Source: Cytophagales bacterium
Lineage (GTDB): Bacteria > Bacteroidota > Bacteroidia > Cytophagales > ES-bin-26
Assembly (NCBI GenBank): GCA_014379925.1
Contig: JACMKY010000067.1
Location: 1-6,848 of the forward strand
Length of the DNA stretch: 6,848 nucleotides
Direction of reading: 5' to 3'
The notes beneath the pieces are model-generated. The model had not been told where the DNA came from, did no database searches, and saw only the letters and a program-made list of their open reading frames with translations. The position numbers and the translations under genes were made by a program. Positions 1 to 5,822 of the stretch are shown here, in pieces. How positions within the stretch are numbered: the stretch's first letter is position 1; each line of letters begins with the position of its first letter.

Positions 1-99
1 AAGGTTAACTTCCTCGGTGAAGCGGGTGACTCGCTGTCGTTGCTCAACGGCTTGGTGACGGTGCAAATGGGTGAAGTCTACGAAGAAGTGGACCGCTGA
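1..99 (+). CDS. 3' end of an unidentified protein gene (partial)
   Basis: Frame 1 is open from the first base of the window to a TGA at 97-99 and gives 32 residues ending in EVYEEVDR. The start lies outside the window. I do not recognise the family: the fragment has a mixed hydrophobic stretch (SLLNGLVTVQMG) and an acidic tail, with no diagnostic motif. Codon use (GGT, GAA, CTG, ACG) resembles that of the other genes here, and the direction matches the next gene, which begins 54 bases downstream without an obvious terminator between them, so co-transcription is possible. The coding call rests only on an open frame, plausible composition and collinearity. Confidence 0.55.
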   Translation, partial: KVNFLGEAGDSLSLLNGLVTVQMGEVYEEVDR

Positions 100-153
100 T
101 TACGCAGATGAAATGATTGCGCTGATGATTGCTTCACTGATGGTTAACTGCTG
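95..153. repeat. short degenerate repeat in the spacer before the EF-Tu-like gene
   Basis: The spacer following the first stop codon is rich in variants of TGATTGC and CTGATG. An exact 8-base unit, ATGATTGC, occurs at 113-120 and 125-132, a period of 12 bases, and looser CTGATG copies follow at 136-141 and 150-155. The first copy-like stretch begins inside the upstream gene's final codons. It may be a decayed simple-sequence repeat, but with only two exact units chance cannot be excluded. Confidence 0.3.
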
Positions 154-444
154 ATGAAAGCCAGGTTCCGGATCGGGGATTCGTTCGTGATTACTGGCCG
201 GGGACTGGCGTTGTTGGGCGAAATACTGGAAGGAACGCTCCGCCGGGGAGATGAACTGACTTTTCACTTGAATGACAAAACTTATCATTTGGTGATTACG
301 GGCATTGATATGGGCGTGCGTCGGGTGGGTGAAAAAGGCAACCCGTTCGTTGGATTGCTGGTACGCGCGGATGAACAAGAGACGGTAGAACTGGACCGGA
401 ACGTTCTGCTTCGAGGCACCATCGCCGGGGTTGCGTCGGCGTGA
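154..444 (+). CDS. small stand-alone EF-Tu domain 2-like beta-barrel protein
   Basis: This 96-residue protein reads like domain 2 of translational GTPases with nothing attached. Residues 5-35 (F-x-I-x-D-x-F-x-ITGRG, then G-x-I-x-x-G, then R-x-GDEL) follow the opening of EF-Tu domain 2. Residues 48-71 (ITGIDM, then VGEKGNPFVGLLVR) match its central strands, and 79-90 (ELDRNVLLRGTI) match its closing 'ERGQVLAKPGTI' segment. There is no G domain (no P-loop, no NKxD) and no domain 3, so it cannot be a GTPase by itself. No signal peptide is visible, so it is probably cytoplasmic. The ATG at 154 lacks a Shine-Dalgarno sequence. In EF-Tu this barrel helps hold the aminoacyl end of tRNA, which makes RNA or ribosome binding a reasonable guess; the ileS neighbour fits but proves nothing. 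The fold assignment is fairly secure, the function unknown. Confidence 0.85.
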   Translation: MKARFRIGDSFVITGRGLALLGEILEGTLRRGDELTFHLNDKTYHLVITGIDMGVRRVGEKGNPFVGLLVRADEQETVELDRNVLLRGTIAGVASA

Positions 445-459
445 CGGCAGGAACGGCGC

Positions 460-491
460 TTTCCGGGCCACTGGAAAATTGAGTAGATTTG
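460..491 (+). promoter_or_regulatory. probable ileS promoter (Bacteroidota -33/-7 type)
   Basis: TAGATTTG at 484-491 matches the Bacteroidota -7 consensus TAnnTTTG exactly. TTTC at 460-463, 20 bases upstream, is one base off the -33 element TTTG. Transcription would start around 497-500, giving ileS an untranslated leader of about 120 bases that contains the heptamer repeats. The placement, 16 bases after the previous stop codon, fits a separate transcription unit for ileS. The call is made from consensus only. Confidence 0.55.
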
Positions 492-571
492 CCTTTTTAC
501 AAAAATACGTACCTGGAAAAAATCGACGTTTCTTGATTGATTAACCGTTTGACTTGTAATGCTTTTCCTTG

Positions 572-606
572 TTTATGACCTACGACTTATCACTTACGAC
601 TGCTAA
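572..606 (+). repeat. degenerate heptamer repeat array before ileS
   Basis: Five consecutive 7-base units run from 572 to 606. The first four are tttatga, cctacga, cttatca and cttacga, and the last (600-606) is decayed. The consensus is about YYTAYGA, with TA at unit positions 3-4 in the first four. The array lies in the predicted ileS leader, and its final bases run into the Shine-Dalgarno sequence. A period of 7 argues against coding. Related period-7 tracts occur at 4045-4065 and 6790-6848. Confidence 0.6.
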
Positions 607-611
607 GGAGG
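605..611 (+). promoter_or_regulatory. strong Shine-Dalgarno sequence of ileS
   Basis: AAGGAGG lies 7 bases before the GTG start at 619. An in-frame TAA at 604-606 rules out any earlier start, so GTG is the first usable start codon and the next ATG is only at codon 60, after the catalytic signature. Such a good ribosome-binding site is unusual in this window: the lipoprotein, carbonic anhydrase and murI starts have AT-rich leaders with no purine tract, as is common in Bacteroidota. Confidence 0.8.
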
Positions 612-618
612 AACCCCG

Positions 619-3600
619 GTGAAATACCAGCAATATGCGGGCGTGGATTACGCCCAGGTAGGCGAAACCATCCTGGCCTACTGGAAAGAAAACCAGATTT
701 TCGAGAAGTCGATCAGTACCCGCGAGGGCCGGCCGGCATTCACTTTCTACGAAGGACCACCCTCGGCCAACGGCACGCCGGGCATCCACCACGTGATGGC
801 CCGCACCATCAAAGACATTTTCTGCCGCTACAAAACCCTGCAAGGCTTCCAGGTGAAGCGCAAGGGCGGTTGGGATACGCACGGCCTGCCCATTGAACTG
901 CAGGTGGAGAAGGAGTTGGGCATCACCAAGGAAGACATCGGCACCAAAATCAGCATTGAGGAATACAACCGGAAGTGCCGCGAGGCGGTGATGAAATTTA
1001 CCAGTCAGTGGAACGAACTGACCGAGCGGATGGGCTATTGGGTGGACCTGGAAAATCCGTACGTCACTTATCAGAAGGAGTACATCGAGTCGGTGTGGTC
1101 CTTGCTGAAAAAGCTGTACGAGAAAGGCTTGCTCTACAAAGGATACACCATCCAGCCGTACTCGCCCGCCGCGGGCACCGGGCTGAGTTCCCACGAACTC
1201 AATCAGCCCGGCACCTACAAGGACGTGCGGGATACCTCCGTCGTCGCCCAGTTCAAGGTGGTTCGCAATGCCAAGTCGGAGAAGTTGTTCGAGCAGTCAG
1301 ATTCGCAACCCGGGGAAAACGTCTACATCCTCGCCTGGACTACCACGCCCTGGACGCTGCCCGCCAATTCGGCGCTCACGGTGGGGAAAAACATTGACTA
1401 CGTCCAGATTGAGACGTTCAATCCCTATACCTTCCTGCCCGTCAGGGTAATTCTGGCGAAAGTGCTGGTGGGAAAATACTTCCCGGAAAAAGCCCGGGAT
1501 CTTTCCCCGGAGGAATACCTACCCGGCGGCAAACAGATTCCCTGGCGCGTGGTCGGTGAGCACCGGGGAAGTGACCTGGAGGGAGTAGAATACGAGCAGT
1601 TGTTGCCCTACGTGCGGCCCGACCGCCCCGCTTTCCGCGTGATCCTCGGCGACTTCGTGACTACCGAAGACGGCACGGGCGTGGTGCACACCTCTCCTAC
1701 CTTCGGCGTGGATGACTACCGCGTGGCCCAGCAGAACGGCATCCCGTCCATCCTGGTGAAGGATGAAAACGGCAAGGACGTACCCATCGTGGATAAGCAG
1801 GGACGGTTCGTGAAGGAAATCACCGATTTCGCCGGCCTGTACGTGAAGAATTACAACGACGCCGACGAATCCGCCGAAGGCTACAAATCGACCGACGTGC
1901 TGATTTCCATCAAGCTCAAGGAAGAGAACAAGGCTTTCAAAGTAGAGCGCTACGAACATACGTACCCCCACTGCTGGCGCACCGACAAACCGGTGCTCTA
2001 CTACCCGCTCGACAGCTGGTTCATCCGCACCACGGCCCGGAAGGACCGCCTGATTGAACTCAACAAGACCATCAACTGGAAGCCTGAAAGCACGGGAACG
2101 GGTCGCTTCGGCAACTGGCTCGAGAACCTGGTGGACTGGAACCTGTCGCGCTCGCGCTACTGGGGAACGCCCCTGCCCATCTGGCGCACCGAAGACGGTA
2201 AGGAGGAAATCTGCATCGGGTCCCTGGGAGAATTGAGCGACGAAGTGGATAAGGCGGTCGCGGCGGGGTGGATGGCGCGCAATCCGGTGAAGGACAACCC
2301 CGCCGCATCGGCGGACCGTCCCGGTGCGGCGGGGCTCGATCCCCACCGCCCGTACGTGGACGACCTCGTGCTCGTGTCGCCAAGCGGCAAACCCATGCGC
2401 CGCGAACCGGACCTGATCGACGTGTGGTTCGATTCGGGCGCTATGCCCTACGCGCAGTGGCACTACCCGTTCGAGAACGGAGACGTTTTCGAAAAGGCTT
2501 TCCCCGCCGACTTCATCTCCGAAGCCGTGGACCAGACGCGGGGTTGGTTCTTTACGCTCCACGCCATCGCCGTGCTGTTGTTCGACCGCATCGCCTTCAA
2601 AAACGTGCTTTCGACGGGACTGATGCTCGACAAGAACGGGGAGAAGATGTCCAAACGAAAGGGCAACGCGGTCAATCCGTTCGAGACGCTCGCCACCTAC
2701 GGACCGGACGCCACGCGCTGGTACATGGTTGCCAACGCCCCGCCGTGGGAAAACCTGCGCTTCAACCTCGACGGCGTGCAGGAAGTGCAGCGCAAGTTTT
2801 TCGGCACCCTGCACAACACCTACAACTTCTTTGCCCTCTACGCGAACCTCGATGATTTCGCATTCAACGAAGTGCCGGTGCCGCGCGAAAGGCGCACGGA
2901 GAGCGATCGCTGGATTATTTCCCGGCTCAACAGCTCGATTATCGAAGCGAAGGAGGCGTACGAAGAATACGAGCCGACCCGGGCCGCCCGGACCATTCAG
3001 GATTTCGTGACCGATGACCTGAGCAACTGGTACGTGCGGCTCAACCGCAAGCGTTTCTGGAAACTGGGCAGCCGCCCCGGGGAATTCACCGACGACAAGC
3101 GGGCGGCGTACCAAACGCTCTACACCTGCCTGGAATCGGTGGCCCGGCTGATGTCACCCATCGCCCCGTTCTACGCCGAGCAGCTCTACCGGGATTTGGT
3201 GGTTGGTCCGACCGAGGGCCAACCCGGGGCGCACCAACCCGTGGAGTCGGTGCACCTGAGCGCATTTCCGAAAGCCGACCCATCGGCCATCGACCCGGCT
3301 CTGGAAGAGAAGATGACCCTGGCGCAGGACCTCGTTTCGCTCATCCACTCGCTTCGCAAGAAACACAGCTTGAAGGTACGGCAACCCTTGTTAAGGGTGC
3401 TCATTCCGGTGCTGAATCCGCGGATGAAAGCGCAGATCGGGGACGTGGAAGACCTGATTCTTTCGGAGGTAAACGTCAAATCGCTGGCCTACATCGACGA
3501 TACGTCGGGCGTGGTGGTGAAGAAAGTCAAGCCGAACTTCAAGAAACTCGGCAAGCAGTACGGTTCCCGCCTGAAGGAGGTGGCCGCGTTGATCGGCGCT

Positions 3601-4044
3601 TTCGGTCAGGACGAAATCCGCCAGATCGAGCAGCAGGGCAGCCTGCGCGTGACCCTTGGCAGCGACGTCATTACCCTGACGGCGGAAGATGTGGAGATCA
3701 CTTCGGAGGATATTCCTGGCTGGATTGTGGCGAGTGAAAATGGCCTGACCGTCGCCCTCGACATTACACTCACCGACGAACTGCGCCGCGAAGGCATCGC
3801 CCGCGACGTGGTGAACCGGGTGCAGAACCTGCGAAAAGACATGGGCCTGGAAGTGCAGGACAAGATCAGGATCGACGTGCAACTGGCCGATGAACTGGTC
3901 AATTCGGCCCTGGTCGCCAACCGCGAATACATCTGCCAGGAAACCCAGGCCCTTGAACTCAACCTGCTGGCGGAACTGGAAGGCGGGCGGACCGTGGAAA
4001 TGGACGAATTCGTACTGAACCTGAAAATCACGTTGGGCAACTGA
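619..4044 (+). CDS. ileS: isoleucyl-tRNA synthetase, type 2, with GIHH signature
   Basis: Cytoplasmic class I aminoacyl-tRNA synthetase that attaches isoleucine to tRNA-Ile using ATP. At 1141 residues it has the length of the eukaryote-like type 2 form (type 1 is about 930). In order: the ATP-binding signature lies in PPSANGTPGIHH, with GIHH at residues 55-58 where most enzymes have HxGH; the CP1 editing domain includes WTTTPWTLPANSAL (240-253) and VVHTSPTFGVDDY (355-367); then WNLSRSRYWGTPLPIW (507-522), DLIDVWFDSG (598-607) and the KMSKR loop (676-680). A helical anticodon-binding region follows, and a C-terminal extension from about residue 1040 contains RREGIARDVVNRVQNLRKD. No C-terminal zinc cysteines are seen, as expected for type 2. 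The frame is intact. The start is GTG behind AAGGAGG. The swapped signature predicts mupirocin insensitivity. The 531-codon frame on the opposite strand is a GC-rich shadow. Confidence 0.99.
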   Translation: MKYQQYAGVDYAQVGETILAYWKENQIFEKSISTREGRPAFTFYEGPPSANGTPGIHHVMARTIKDIFCRYKTLQGFQVKRKGGWDTHGLPIELQVEKELGITKEDIGTKISIEEYNRKCREAVMKFTSQWNELTERMGYWVDLENPYVTYQKEYIESVWSLLKKLYEKGLLYKGYTIQPYSPAAGTGLSSHELNQPGTYKDVRDTSVVAQFKVVRNAKSEKLFEQSDSQPGENVYILAWTTTPWTLPANSALTVGKNIDYVQIETFNPYTFLPVRVILAKVLVGKYFPEKARDLSPEEYLPGGKQIPWRVVGEHRGSDLEGVEYEQLLPYVRPDRPAFRVILGDFVTTEDGTGVVHTSPTFGVDDYRVAQQNGIPSILVKDENGKDVPIVDKQGRFVKEITDFAGLYVKNYNDADESAEGYKSTDVLISIKLKEENKAFKVERYEHTYPHCWRTDKPVLYYPLDSWFIRTTARKDRLIELNKTINWKPESTGTGRFGNWLENLVDWNLSRSRYWGTPLPIWRTEDGKEEICIGSLGELSDEVDKAVAAGWMARNPVKDNPAASADRPGAAGLDPHRPYVDDLVLVSPSGKPMRREPDLIDVWFDSGAMPYAQWHYPFENGDVFEKAFPADFISEAVDQTRGWFFTLHAIAVLLFDRIAFKNVLSTGLMLDKNGEKMSKRKGNAVNPFETLATYGPDATRWYMVANAPPWENLRFNLDGVQEVQRKFFGTLHNTYNFFALYANLDDFAFNEVPVPRERRTESDRWIISRLNSSIIEAKEAYEEYEPTRAARTIQDFVTDDLSNWYVRLNRKRFWKLGSRPGEFTDDKRAAYQTLYTCLESVARLMSPIAPFYAEQLYRDLVVGPTEGQPGAHQPVESVHLSAFPKADPSAIDPALEEKMTLAQDLVSLIHSLRKKHSLKVRQPLLRVLIPVLNPRMKAQIGDVEDLILSEVNVKSLAYIDDTSGVVVKKVKPNFKKLGKQYGSRLKEVAALIGAFGQDEIRQIEQQGSLRVTLGSDVITLTAEDVEITSEDIPGWIVASENGLTVALDITLTDELRREGIARDVVNRVQNLRKDMGLEVQDKIRIDVQLADELVNSALVANREYICQETQALELNLLAELEGGRTVEMDEFVLNLKITLGN

Positions 4045-4065
4045 GCGGTCCGCTATCCGCTACCA
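4045..4065 (+). repeat. three degenerate heptamers directly after the ileS stop
   Basis: Starting on the base after the ileS TGA, three 7-base units follow: gcggtcc, gctatcc and gctacca. The second and third share GCTAYC. The unit gctacca is close to gctactg in the array at the right edge, and TA again falls at unit positions 3-4. With three units the call is weak alone; the similarity to the other two tracts is the reason to list it. Confidence 0.4.
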
Positions 4066-4166
4066 GTCATGCACGATCGGGTAGGAAAGATCGGCCCAGT
4101 AATGAAACGGAACCAACGCCGCCCGCCTTTTGCCGGAATGGGACAGACGCGGGTGGTCGGCGAAAG

Positions 4167-4194
4167 CGGCCCGGTTGCTTGGTCACCCGGGCCG
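4167..4194 (+). terminator. probable ileS terminator hairpin
   Basis: CGGCCCGG (4167-4174) and CCGGGCCG (4187-4194) form a perfect 8-base-pair, all-GC stem around a 12-base loop, followed by TTCTTC. The T tract is short and broken by C, so termination may be partial. It lies about 120 bases after the ileS stop and 80 bases before the next promoter, a sensible place for a terminator. A GC-rich background makes chance stems more likely. Confidence 0.45.
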
Positions 4195-4276
4195 TTCTTC
4201 CCGGTACGGAACCCATTGACGATAAAGGATTTGCCCCGGGTGTCACCCCGCGTGCTTCAAATTTTGCGGGAAAACT

Positions 4277-4306
4277 CTTGCCCACTGGCTGGATTTTGTA
4301 TCTTTC
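4277..4306 (+). promoter_or_regulatory. promoter of the Pmp3-domain lipoprotein gene
   Basis: TATCTTTC at 4299-4306 matches the Bacteroidota -7 element TAnnTTTG at five of six fixed positions. CTTG at 4277-4280 fits the -33 element TTTG at three of four, with an 18-base spacer. The predicted start of transcription near 4313 leaves a leader of about 50 bases, AT-rich and without a Shine-Dalgarno sequence, before the ATG at 4362. Confidence 0.6.
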
Positions 4307-4361
4307 CCCCGCGTACCGCGTTTATCAACCCAACTTTTTAACCCTAATTTGATTGCTTGTT

Positions 4362-5015
4362 ATGAAGAACAAACCCTTACTCCGCTTGCTTTTCGTGGTT
4401 GCCGTGGGCCAATGCCTTTTTTCCTGCCAGTCGGCCCGGAATTTCCAAGCCGCCAGCCGAAAGGCAACCGACTCTTTCAATTCGAATCAAGCCATCGTTT
4501 CCCCGCGATCCGCCGATGATGGGGCGGCCGATCCCGCCCAGAGCGCCGCGGTGGCTGACCCCGTCAACGCCACCCAAACGGAGGACTTGCAGGTGGATGC
4601 TTCCGGCGACGAGGCGTATGCACCAGCAACTCCTGCCGCCGCTTCGGCCAAAGAGCGGGTCATTGCCCGACAACTTGCTTCCCGGTCATTCTCCCCGGCC
4701 ATGAAGGCTTCGTTGCAAAAGGCGCGGGACATCGTAAAAACCAACCAGGCCGACCGGACGGCGGGCAAAGAGTTGACCCGGGCCGCCAGGAAGCAGGAGC
4801 GAACTGCCCTCCGCTCGGTATTCAAGGAAGCAAGAGCCGACGCCGACGATGACAAGGTACTCGAAGTCATCCTGGCGATTTTTATTCCTCCGCTGGGGGT
4901 CTATCTGCACGAAGACGAAATCAATTCCAAATTCTGGATCGACCTGGTGCTGACCTTGTTGTTTTTCATTCCCGGCGTGGTGTACGCGTTGTTGGTTGTC
5001 ACCGACTCCATCTAG
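4362..5015 (+). CDS. lipoprotein with C-terminal Pmp3/YqaE membrane domain
   Basis: The 217-residue product starts at ATG 4362; an in-frame TTG at 4353 would add only MLV and is less likely. Residues 1-21 are a lipoprotein signal peptide (Lys-2, Lys-4, Arg-8, then a hydrophobic core), and the lipobox LFSC makes Cys-22 the predicted acylation site. Residues 23-100 are low-complexity, rich in Ala, Asp, Ser and Pro. Residues 105-165 are charged and probably helical, ending in DADDDK. Residues 167-213 match the Pmp3/UPF0057 family: ILAIFIPPLGVYL, a charged loop HEDEINSKFW, then LVLTLLFFIPGVVYALLVV, giving two membrane segments. Pmp3 proteins are small stress-linked membrane proteins associated with membrane potential and salt tolerance. 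How a lipid anchor and an integral inner-membrane hairpin combine is not obvious. The gene has its own promoter and terminator. Confidence 0.93.
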   Translation: MKNKPLLRLLFVVAVGQCLFSCQSARNFQAASRKATDSFNSNQAIVSPRSADDGAADPAQSAAVADPVNATQTEDLQVDASGDEAYAPATPAAASAKERVIARQLASRSFSPAMKASLQKARDIVKTNQADRTAGKELTRAARKQERTALRSVFKEARADADDDKVLEVILAIFIPPLGVYLHEDEINSKFWIDLVLTLLFFIPGVVYALLVVTDSI

Positions 5016-5035
5016 CTAATTTCGTAATCGGGTAG

Positions 5036-5074
5036 AAAAAGCGGGGCGAACACCTTGTTCGCCCCGCTTTTTTT
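5036..5074. terminator. bidirectional intrinsic terminator between convergent genes
   Basis: GCGGGGCGAACA (5041-5052) and TGTTCGCCCCGC (5056-5067) pair perfectly around a 3-base loop. Five A before the stem (5036-5040) and seven T after it (5068-5074) add A-T pairs and give a U tract in both directions. It lies 20 bases after the lipoprotein stop and 7 bases beyond the carbonic anhydrase stop, so it can end both transcripts. This is the strongest non-coding structure in the window. Confidence 0.93.
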
Positions 5075-5081
5075 GGCCGAC

Positions 5082-5678
5082 TCAGGCACCGACGCCCGCT
5101 TGCGTCCTACCCATTTCCGTTGCCTCGGGCACTTCGTTGAGCTTGCCCGTCTTTACGTCGTAGATGTATCCGTACACTGGAATGTGGGCGGGAACGAGTG
5201 GGTGCTGCCGAATGCGGGTCACGTCTTCCACCACGCTTTCTGCCAGGTTTTTAATGGTCAGGAACGAAACGAATTTCGCCTCGTTCGAACCGGGGCCCTG
5301 GCCCACGTCGTGCCAACCCGACGCGTCTACTTTCGCCGTTTCCAGGCTTTTGGCGAGCAAATCCCGCATTATCTCGTCCGTAAACGTTTCCATCCCGCAA
5401 TCGGTGTGGTGAATCACGAACCACTCCTGCGTACCCAGCAACTTGTAGGAAATCACCAGGGAACGGATAGCATCGTCGCTGGCCCGCCCGCCCGCGTTGC
5501 GGATCACGTGGGCGTCGCCTTCCGAAAGGCCGGCGTACTTGGCCGGATCGAGCCGGGCATCCATGCAGGTGAGAATGGCGAAACGTCGGCCGGGAGGCAT
5601 GGGCAGGCTTCCCTTGTCGCCAAAGCCAGCTTGGTAATGCTGGTTGGCCGTCAGTACTTCGTTCAGGATGGTGCTCAT
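5082..5678 (-). CDS. beta-class carbonic anhydrase
   Basis: Zinc enzyme that interconverts CO2 and bicarbonate, probably cytoplasmic because no signal peptide is visible. The 198-residue protein carries the beta-class signatures: CMDARLD with zinc ligand Cys-38 and the Asp-40/Arg-42 pair, EGDAHVIRNAGG (53-64), and HHTDCGM with zinc ligands His-91 and Cys-94. The run SDDAIRSLVISYKLLGTQE (67-85) and the ending YDVKTGKLNEV place it with the short Cab/Rv1284-like subgroup rather than with E. coli Can, from memory of those sequences. Length is normal and all expected ligands are present. The ATG has no Shine-Dalgarno sequence. It follows murI on the same strand after a 144-base spacer that holds its own promoter, and it ends against the shared terminator. 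Bicarbonate supply for carboxylases is the usual role. Confidence 0.97.
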   Translation of the reverse strand: MSTILNEVLTANQHYQAGFGDKGSLPMPPGRRFAILTCMDARLDPAKYAGLSEGDAHVIRNAGGRASDDAIRSLVISYKLLGTQEWFVIHHTDCGMETFTDEIMRDLLAKSLETAKVDASGWHDVGQGPGSNEAKFVSFLTIKNLAESVVEDVTRIRQHPLVPAHIPVYGYIYDVKTGKLNEVPEATEMGRTQAGVGA

Positions 5679-5738
5679 AAGACTAAGAATTTAAAATTGG
5701 TTTACACAATAATCTCCATCGGTAAAATAGGAATTCGG

Positions 5739-5772
5739 GAAATATACGAAAAAACCAACCCGCCGGGACAAC
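5739..5772 (-). promoter_or_regulatory. probable promoter of the carbonic anhydrase gene
   Basis: On the minus strand TATATTTC (5746 down to 5739) matches the -7 element TAnnTTTG at five of six fixed positions. GTTG (5772 down to 5769) fits the -33 TTTG at three of four, with a 22-base spacer, at the long end of what is accepted. It would give a leader of about 50-55 bases before the ATG. It suggests that the gene is transcribed at least partly apart from murI. Confidence 0.45.
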
Positions 5773-5822
5773 GGAAGATTGAGCGGGAAATGTGTCTTAC
5801 CGCGGATGCCCGGGCGATTTGC

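Larger units (their letters stand above)
4045..4361. other. 317-base gene-free stretch between ileS and the lipoprotein gene
   Basis: No convincing gene was found on either strand. The stretch holds a heptamer tract (4045-4065), a terminator-like hairpin (4167-4194), an 11-base odd palindrome GGGTGTCACCC (4238-4248) and the lipoprotein promoter (4277-4306). The 90-codon + frame across it runs through both hairpin and promoter and resembles no family. A minus-strand frame ending at 4060 has no start codon and is only 40 codons long. Confidence 0.6.

Noticed and set aside
460..477. TTTCC/GGAAA hairpin after the EF-Tu-like gene
   Set aside because: Five weak pairs and no T tract; it overlaps the better-supported ileS promoter.
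551..578. Sigma-70-like pair (TTGACT with a distant TTTATG) before ileS
   Set aside because: The -10 half agrees at only three of six positions, and the organism appears to use the TTTG/TAnnTTTG promoter type; the element at 460-491 is a better match.
1519..3114. 531-codon open frame on the minus strand
   Set aside because: It is fully antisense to ileS, whose motifs are continuous there. Long antisense frames are expected in GC-rich coding sequence, and the product is biased (Val, His, Arg, Gly) without recognisable domains.
4060..4179. Minus-strand 40-codon frame ending in a plausible-looking tail (HYWADLSYPIVHDW)
   Set aside because: It is bounded upstream by an in-frame TGA and has no start codon. 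I considered a gene remnant, but nothing upstream extends it, so chance is the simpler reading.
4069..4341. 90-codon + frame in the ileS-lipoprotein spacer
   Set aside because: It runs through the terminator-like hairpin and the predicted promoter, has no ribosome-binding site, and the product resembles nothing known.
5747..5787. Possible murI terminator on the minus strand (CCCGC/GCGGG stem followed by a T-rich tract)
   Set aside because: The stem is only five pairs with a loop of about 19 bases, and the T tract doubles as the spacer of the carbonic anhydrase promoter. Too weak to list.
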